Of a stretch of 9,595 bases of DNA, positions 7,166-9,595 are shown piece after piece. A program made the position numbers and the translations under genes. Positions within the stretch are counted from its first letter, which is position 1, and each line of letters begins with the position of its first letter. The stretch lies in the NCBI GenBank assembly GCA_017354595.1, contig JAFMQQ010000071.1, positions 1 to 9,595 of the forward strand. The letters run 5' to 3'. The DNA comes from Micromonosporaceae bacterium (GTDB lineage Bacteria; Actinomycetota; Actinomycetes; Mycobacteriales; Micromonosporaceae). Under the pieces are notes generated by a model, which saw only the letters and a list, made by a program, of their open reading frames with translations, was not told where the DNA came from and did no database searches.

Positions 7166-7906
7166 ATGTGGTGGTCGCGCAAGCGCAGGGAACAGCAGTT
7201 GGCGGATGCCCGGGCTGAGGCGCTCCGTTGGTACGACCGGCTCGGCGGGCAGATCATGAACCTGCCGGCGGGCGACGAGCCGGCGACCAAGCAGGCACTT
7301 GTGGATGCCGGCGAGCGGTACAACGCCGCCGGCTCGCAGCTGGAGCAGGCCACCTCGGTGAAGCAGTACGAGCTGGCCCGGGAGAGCGCGCTGGAGGGCC
7401 TGTCCTACGTGCGGGCGGCGCGGGTGGCGATGAAGCTCGACCCCGGGCCGGACCTGCCACCACTGGCCGGCCAGCGGCAGGCCGGCGCGATCCGCGAACA
7501 GCGGGCGGTCGAGGTGGAGGGCAAGCAGTACCGCGCCTCCCCGCAGCCGGCCTCCTCGACGCCGTACTACTACCCGGGCGGCGTGGTCTCCGGGCGACCG
7601 GTACCCGCCGGGTGGTACTCCGAGCCGTGGTGGAAGACGGCGTTGGTGGCCGGCGCCTGGGGAGTCGGCTCGGTGCTTGTTTTCGATGCGCTCTTCGGCG
7701 GTCCCGGTGGCGGTTTCGGCGGTGGCTGGGGCGGCTACGACAGCGGGTACGACCAGGGTTATGACGCCGGCGACGACGCGGGCCAGGATGCCGGCGATGG
7801 CGGCAACGGCGGCGACGGTAGCGATGGTGGCGACTACGCCGATGCGGGTGGCTTCGACGGCGGTGGCTTCGACGGTGGTGGATTCGACGGTGGATTCGAC
7901 TTCTGA
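7166..7906 (+). CDS. Conserved hypothetical single-pass membrane protein with Gly/Asp-rich tail
   Basis: The 246-residue product is of unknown function. I recall similar actinobacterial proteins being labelled DUF1542, which is an uncertain memory. Residues 1-92 (MWWSRKRREQ...) are a charged, Ala-rich helical region likely to form coiled coils. Residues ~124-152 hold a Tyr/Pro-rich stretch (TPYYYPGGVVSGRPVPAGWY). Residues ~155-177 (WWKTALVAGAWGVGSVLVFD) look like one membrane segment. The last 69 residues (178-246) contain about 32 Gly and 15 Asp with no Lys or Arg, ending in FDGG repeats. The ATG at 7166 is chosen over the GTG at 7121 because a -10 element sits 7 nt upstream and the WWSRKR start looks like the conserved end. 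It diverges from rmuC and converges on valS with a 23-bp gap. Confidence 0.82.
   Translation: MWWSRKRREQQLADARAEALRWYDRLGGQIMNLPAGDEPATKQALVDAGERYNAAGSQLEQATSVKQYELARESALEGLSYVRAARVAMKLDPGPDLPPLAGQRQAGAIREQRAVEVEGKQYRASPQPASSTPYYYPGGVVSGRPVPAGWYSEPWWKTALVAGAWGVGSVLVFDALFGGPGGGFGGGWGGYDSGYDQGYDAGDDAGQDAGDGGNGGDGSDGGDYADAGGFDGGGFDGGGFDGGFDF
7847..7900 (+). repeat. Degenerate 15-bp repeat encoding GGGFD units
   Basis: Codons at 7847-7900 encode successive G-G-(G)-F-D units. The units share GGYGGHTTCGAC (with GGC, GGT or GGA variants), so both protein and DNA are repetitive. Array length could vary between strains by slippage. Confidence 0.7.
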
Positions 7907-7910
7907 CCGT

Positions 7911-7929
7911 GCCGGCTCCACCCGCCGGC
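7911..7929. terminator. Possible bidirectional terminator hairpin between convergent genes
   Basis: GCCGGC at 7911-7916 and GCCGGC at 7924-7929 form a 6-bp all-GC stem with a 7-nt loop, located in the 23-bp gap between two stop codons. The stem is short and no T-tract follows, so its activity is uncertain. Confidence 0.4.
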
Positions 7930-9595
7930 TCAGGCGCCGGTGAGGACCGATGTCGACAGGTCGGCCGCCTCGACCAGGCGCAGCTCGCCGATGTGCGCCG
8001 CGGCGCGGAGATCGGCTTCGACGCCGCGCAGCCGCGCCAGCTCCGCGGCGGGGGCGCCGATCTCCACCACCGGTAGCTCAGTCTTCATCGACAGCCGTCG
8101 GTCGGACTTGAACCGGCGCGCCTGCCGCAACGCCGCGCCCGCCGTGGCGAGCACGGCCGGCTCGCCACCGGTCGGTAGTTGCGCCGCCGCCGGCCAGGCC
8201 GCCCGATGCACGGAGTCTGTGTCGCGCAGGGCGCCCGGCCAGCTCCACCCCGGCCAGCTCCACACCTCCTCGGTCACGAACGGCAGGAACGGTGCGAACA
8301 GCCGCAGTTGCACCGAGAGGGCGAGCGTGAGCGCGGCCCGGGCGGACGCGGCGGCGGTACCGCTGCCGTAGGCCCGTTGCTTCACCAGCTCGATGTAGTC
8401 GTCGCAGAAGTTCCAGAAGAACTCCTCGGTGGCGACCAGCGCGGCGGTGTGGTCGTACCGTTCCAGAGCCGCGGTCGCGTGATCGACCACAGTGGACAGA
8501 GCGGCGAGCAGGCCGAGGTCGAGCGGCTCGTACCGGTGCCGCATGTGCTCCGGCACCCAGTGCAGCGACCGGCCGAGTTCGAGCAACCGCTCGCGCAGCC
8601 GGGCGTCGCCGCCGCCGTTGCGCAGGTACCACTGGCGGCTGGCGACGATCTCCAGCGGTGCGTCGCCCTTCTCGTAGAACTTCACCATGTGCGTGATCGC
8701 GCGGGCCTCGCCGATCAGCTCACCGCTGTCGCGGAGCATCTCCACGATGATCCGTCGCGCCTGCTTCACGGTACGGCCGGCGAGCGGCGCGTACCGGTCG
8801 GCGGGGACCGCGGCCGGCGGCTCCGGCAGCAGCCGGCCGTCCCGTCCCACCACCACGCGCGACGGCAGCGCCAGGTCCCGCCACCACGCCACGTCGGCCA
8901 GGTCGCCGAAGGTACACACCATGGCCAGGCCGGTGCCTTTGGCCGGGTCGGCGAGCGGGTGCGCGTACACCTTGATGTCCATATTGAACAGTGGTGAGTG
9001 GACAGTCTGGCCGACCAGGCCGGCGTATCTGGTGTCCGACGGGTGGGCGACCAGCGCGACGCACGCCGGCAGCAACTCGGGCCGGGTCGTCTCGATCTCC
9101 ACCGGTGTATCGTCCGGCCCCCGGAAGCGCAGCCGGTGATAGGCACCGGGCTGCTCTTTGTCCACCACCTCGGCCTGGGCCACCGCGGTGCGCAGGCCGG
9201 TGTCCCACAGGGTAGGCGCCTGCGCCAGGTACGCCTCGTCGCGGGACAGGTTGCGCAGGAACGCGCGCTGCGCAACGCTCCGCGCCGCCGGGCCGATCGT
9301 GGTGTATGTGTACGACCAGTCGACGGAGAGGCCGAGCCGGCGCCACAGCCGCTCGAAGGTGACCTCGTCGGCCTCGGTCAGCCGGGTGCAGAGTTCGATG
9401 AAGTTGCGCCGGGAGACCGGACGCGGTGGGTCGAACCGCCGCTGCGGTGCCGCGAACGACGGGTTGTACGCCAACGCCGGGTCGCACCGCACGCCGTAGA
9501 CGCTCTGCACCCGGCGCTCGGTGGGCAGGCCGTTGTCATCCCAACCCATCGGGTAGAAGACGGCCTTGCCGCGCATCCGCTGGAACCGGGCGACG
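7930..9595 (-). CDS. valS: Valyl-tRNA synthetase, archaeal type, lacking the KMSKS half of the catalytic domain (5' end outside window)
   Basis: ValRS attaches valine to tRNA-Val and hydrolyses Thr-tRNA-Val. The frame is open to the window edge (upstream codons read VARFQR), so the ATG at 9576 is internal and the HIGH motif is off-window. Numbering from that Met: MGWDDNGLPTERRV (10-23) marks the archaeal-like ValRS class found in some actinobacteria. The editing domain is present (IETTRPELLPACVALVAHP at 161-179, KGTGLAMVCTFGD at 213-225). The return into the Rossmann fold is VASRQWYLRN (311-320). After HMRHRYE (344-350) the protein continues at once with PLDLGLLAAL, the start of the anticodon-binding helical domain (FFWNFCDDYIELVKQRAYG at 386-404). 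The expected segment with DWxISRQR and KMSKS, roughly 250 residues by my recollection of the family, is missing, so normal valine activation is unlikely. There is no stop or frameshift. It could be a recently deleted gene, an assembly collapse, or a tRNA-acting ValRS derivative. Confidence 0.88.
   Translation of the reverse strand, partial: VARFQRMRGKAVFYPMGWDDNGLPTERRVQSVYGVRCDPALAYNPSFAAPQRRFDPPRPVSRRNFIELCTRLTEADEVTFERLWRRLGLSVDWSYTYTTIGPAARSVAQRAFLRNLSRDEAYLAQAPTLWDTGLRTAVAQAEVVDKEQPGAYHRLRFRGPDDTPVEIETTRPELLPACVALVAHPSDTRYAGLVGQTVHSPLFNMDIKVYAHPLADPAKGTGLAMVCTFGDLADVAWWRDLALPSRVVVGRDGRLLPEPPAAVPADRYAPLAGRTVKQARRIIVEMLRDSGELIGEARAITHMVKFYEKGDAPLEIVASRQWYLRNGGGDARLRERLLELGRSLHWVPEHMRHRYEPLDLGLLAALSTVVDHATAALERYDHTAALVATEEFFWNFCDDYIELVKQRAYGSGTAAASARAALTLALSVQLRLFAPFLPFVTEEVWSWPGWSWPGALRDTDSVHRAAWPAAAQLPTGGEPAVLATAGAALRQARRFKSDRRLSMKTELPVVEIGAPAAELARLRGVEADLRAAAHIGELRLVEAADLSTSVLTGA
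8234..8263 (-). repeat. Perfect 15-bp tandem duplication inside valS
   Basis: CCCGGCCAGCTCCAC occurs twice head to tail at 8234-8248 and 8249-8263. On the coding strand it adds a second WSWPG after the conserved VTEEVWSW motif of the anticodon-binding domain. It keeps the reading frame. Confidence 0.9.
8524..8529 (-). other. Junction of the internal valS deletion
   Basis: The Glu codon at 8527-8529 ends the conserved HMRHRYE segment, and the Pro codon at 8524-8526 begins the anticodon-binding domain (PLDLGLL). In full-length relatives RYE is normally followed by NW(V)xGLxxDW, and PLD is normally preceded by the segment after KMSKS, often with a Glu before it. A shared GAG at the two ends could have guided the deletion, but this is inferred from memory of the family. 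Confidence 0.65.

Noticed and set aside
6932..7921. Minus-strand open frame covering the 7166 gene and the rmuC start
   Set aside because: It is out of frame with rmuC, and its N-terminus is a Thr/Val/Ala repeat created by the antisense of the Gly/Asp repeat.
8072..8100. RRLSMKTELP in valS as a relocated KMSKS motif
   Set aside because: This segment follows RFKSD in the C-terminal region, where full-length relatives carry a similar non-catalytic RLSM sequence. It is not in a catalytic-domain context.
8400..8700. A frameshift, intron or mobile element hiding the missing valS segment
   Set aside because: The two conserved segments are directly contiguous in one frame, with no extra DNA, repeat or intein-like sequence between them.

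Overview
The window is high-GC DNA with the start-codon habits (many GTG starts, almost no Shine-Dalgarno sites) and gene content of an actinobacterium. The divergent exonuclease VII / ispH arrangement is familiar from actinobacterial chromosomes. The rmuC neighbour, a WWSRKR-type small membrane protein and an archaeal-type valyl-tRNA synthetase suggest Micromonosporaceae (Micromonospora or Actinoplanes relatives). That family assignment is an inference from recollection, not a search. Nothing here looks like a phage, insertion sequence, CRISPR array or RNA gene.

Layout, left to right. Positions 72-2138 encode a secreted multidomain glycoside hydrolase (signal peptide, clan GH-A catalytic barrel, beta domain, fibronectin type III, cellulose-binding CBM2), closed by a strong 17-bp hairpin at 2149-2188. 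Positions 2220-3515 encode an uncharacterised protein whose last ~60 residues look like the DUF2185/Imm33 immunity domain and whose other parts carry DUF4241-like motifs. It converges, with a 7-bp gap, on the exonuclease VII operon xseA-xseB (minus strand, GTGA overlap). Divergent from xseA lies ispH, the last enzyme of the MEP isoprenoid pathway. ispH converges on rmuC and the two coding ends overlap by 10 bp. Divergent from rmuC is a small membrane protein with a long Gly/Asp-rich tail. It converges on a valyl-tRNA synthetase gene that runs off the right edge.

The most notable observation is in that last gene. It is an open, well-conserved archaeal-type ValRS reading frame, but the sequence jumps from the end of the post-editing segment (...HWVPEHMRHRYE) straight into the anticodon-binding helical domain (PLDLGLLAALSTVVDHATAAL...). 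The second half of the Rossmann catalytic domain, including the 'DWxISRQR' segment and the KMSKS loop, is absent, while the editing and anticodon-binding domains remain. Either this is a recent in-frame deletion in a dispensable second ValRS, an assembly collapse, or a ValRS-derived protein that no longer makes Val-tRNA and might act only on tRNA (for example editing in trans). The last option is speculative.

A second pattern is regulatory. Five start codons (2220, 4970, 5030, 7098, 7166) each have a TANNNT-like -10 hexamer exactly 6 or 7 nt upstream and no Shine-Dalgarno sequence, the architecture expected of leaderless mRNAs. Exact TANNNT matches occur at xseA, ispH and the 7166 gene, and weaker ones at rmuC and the 2220 gene.
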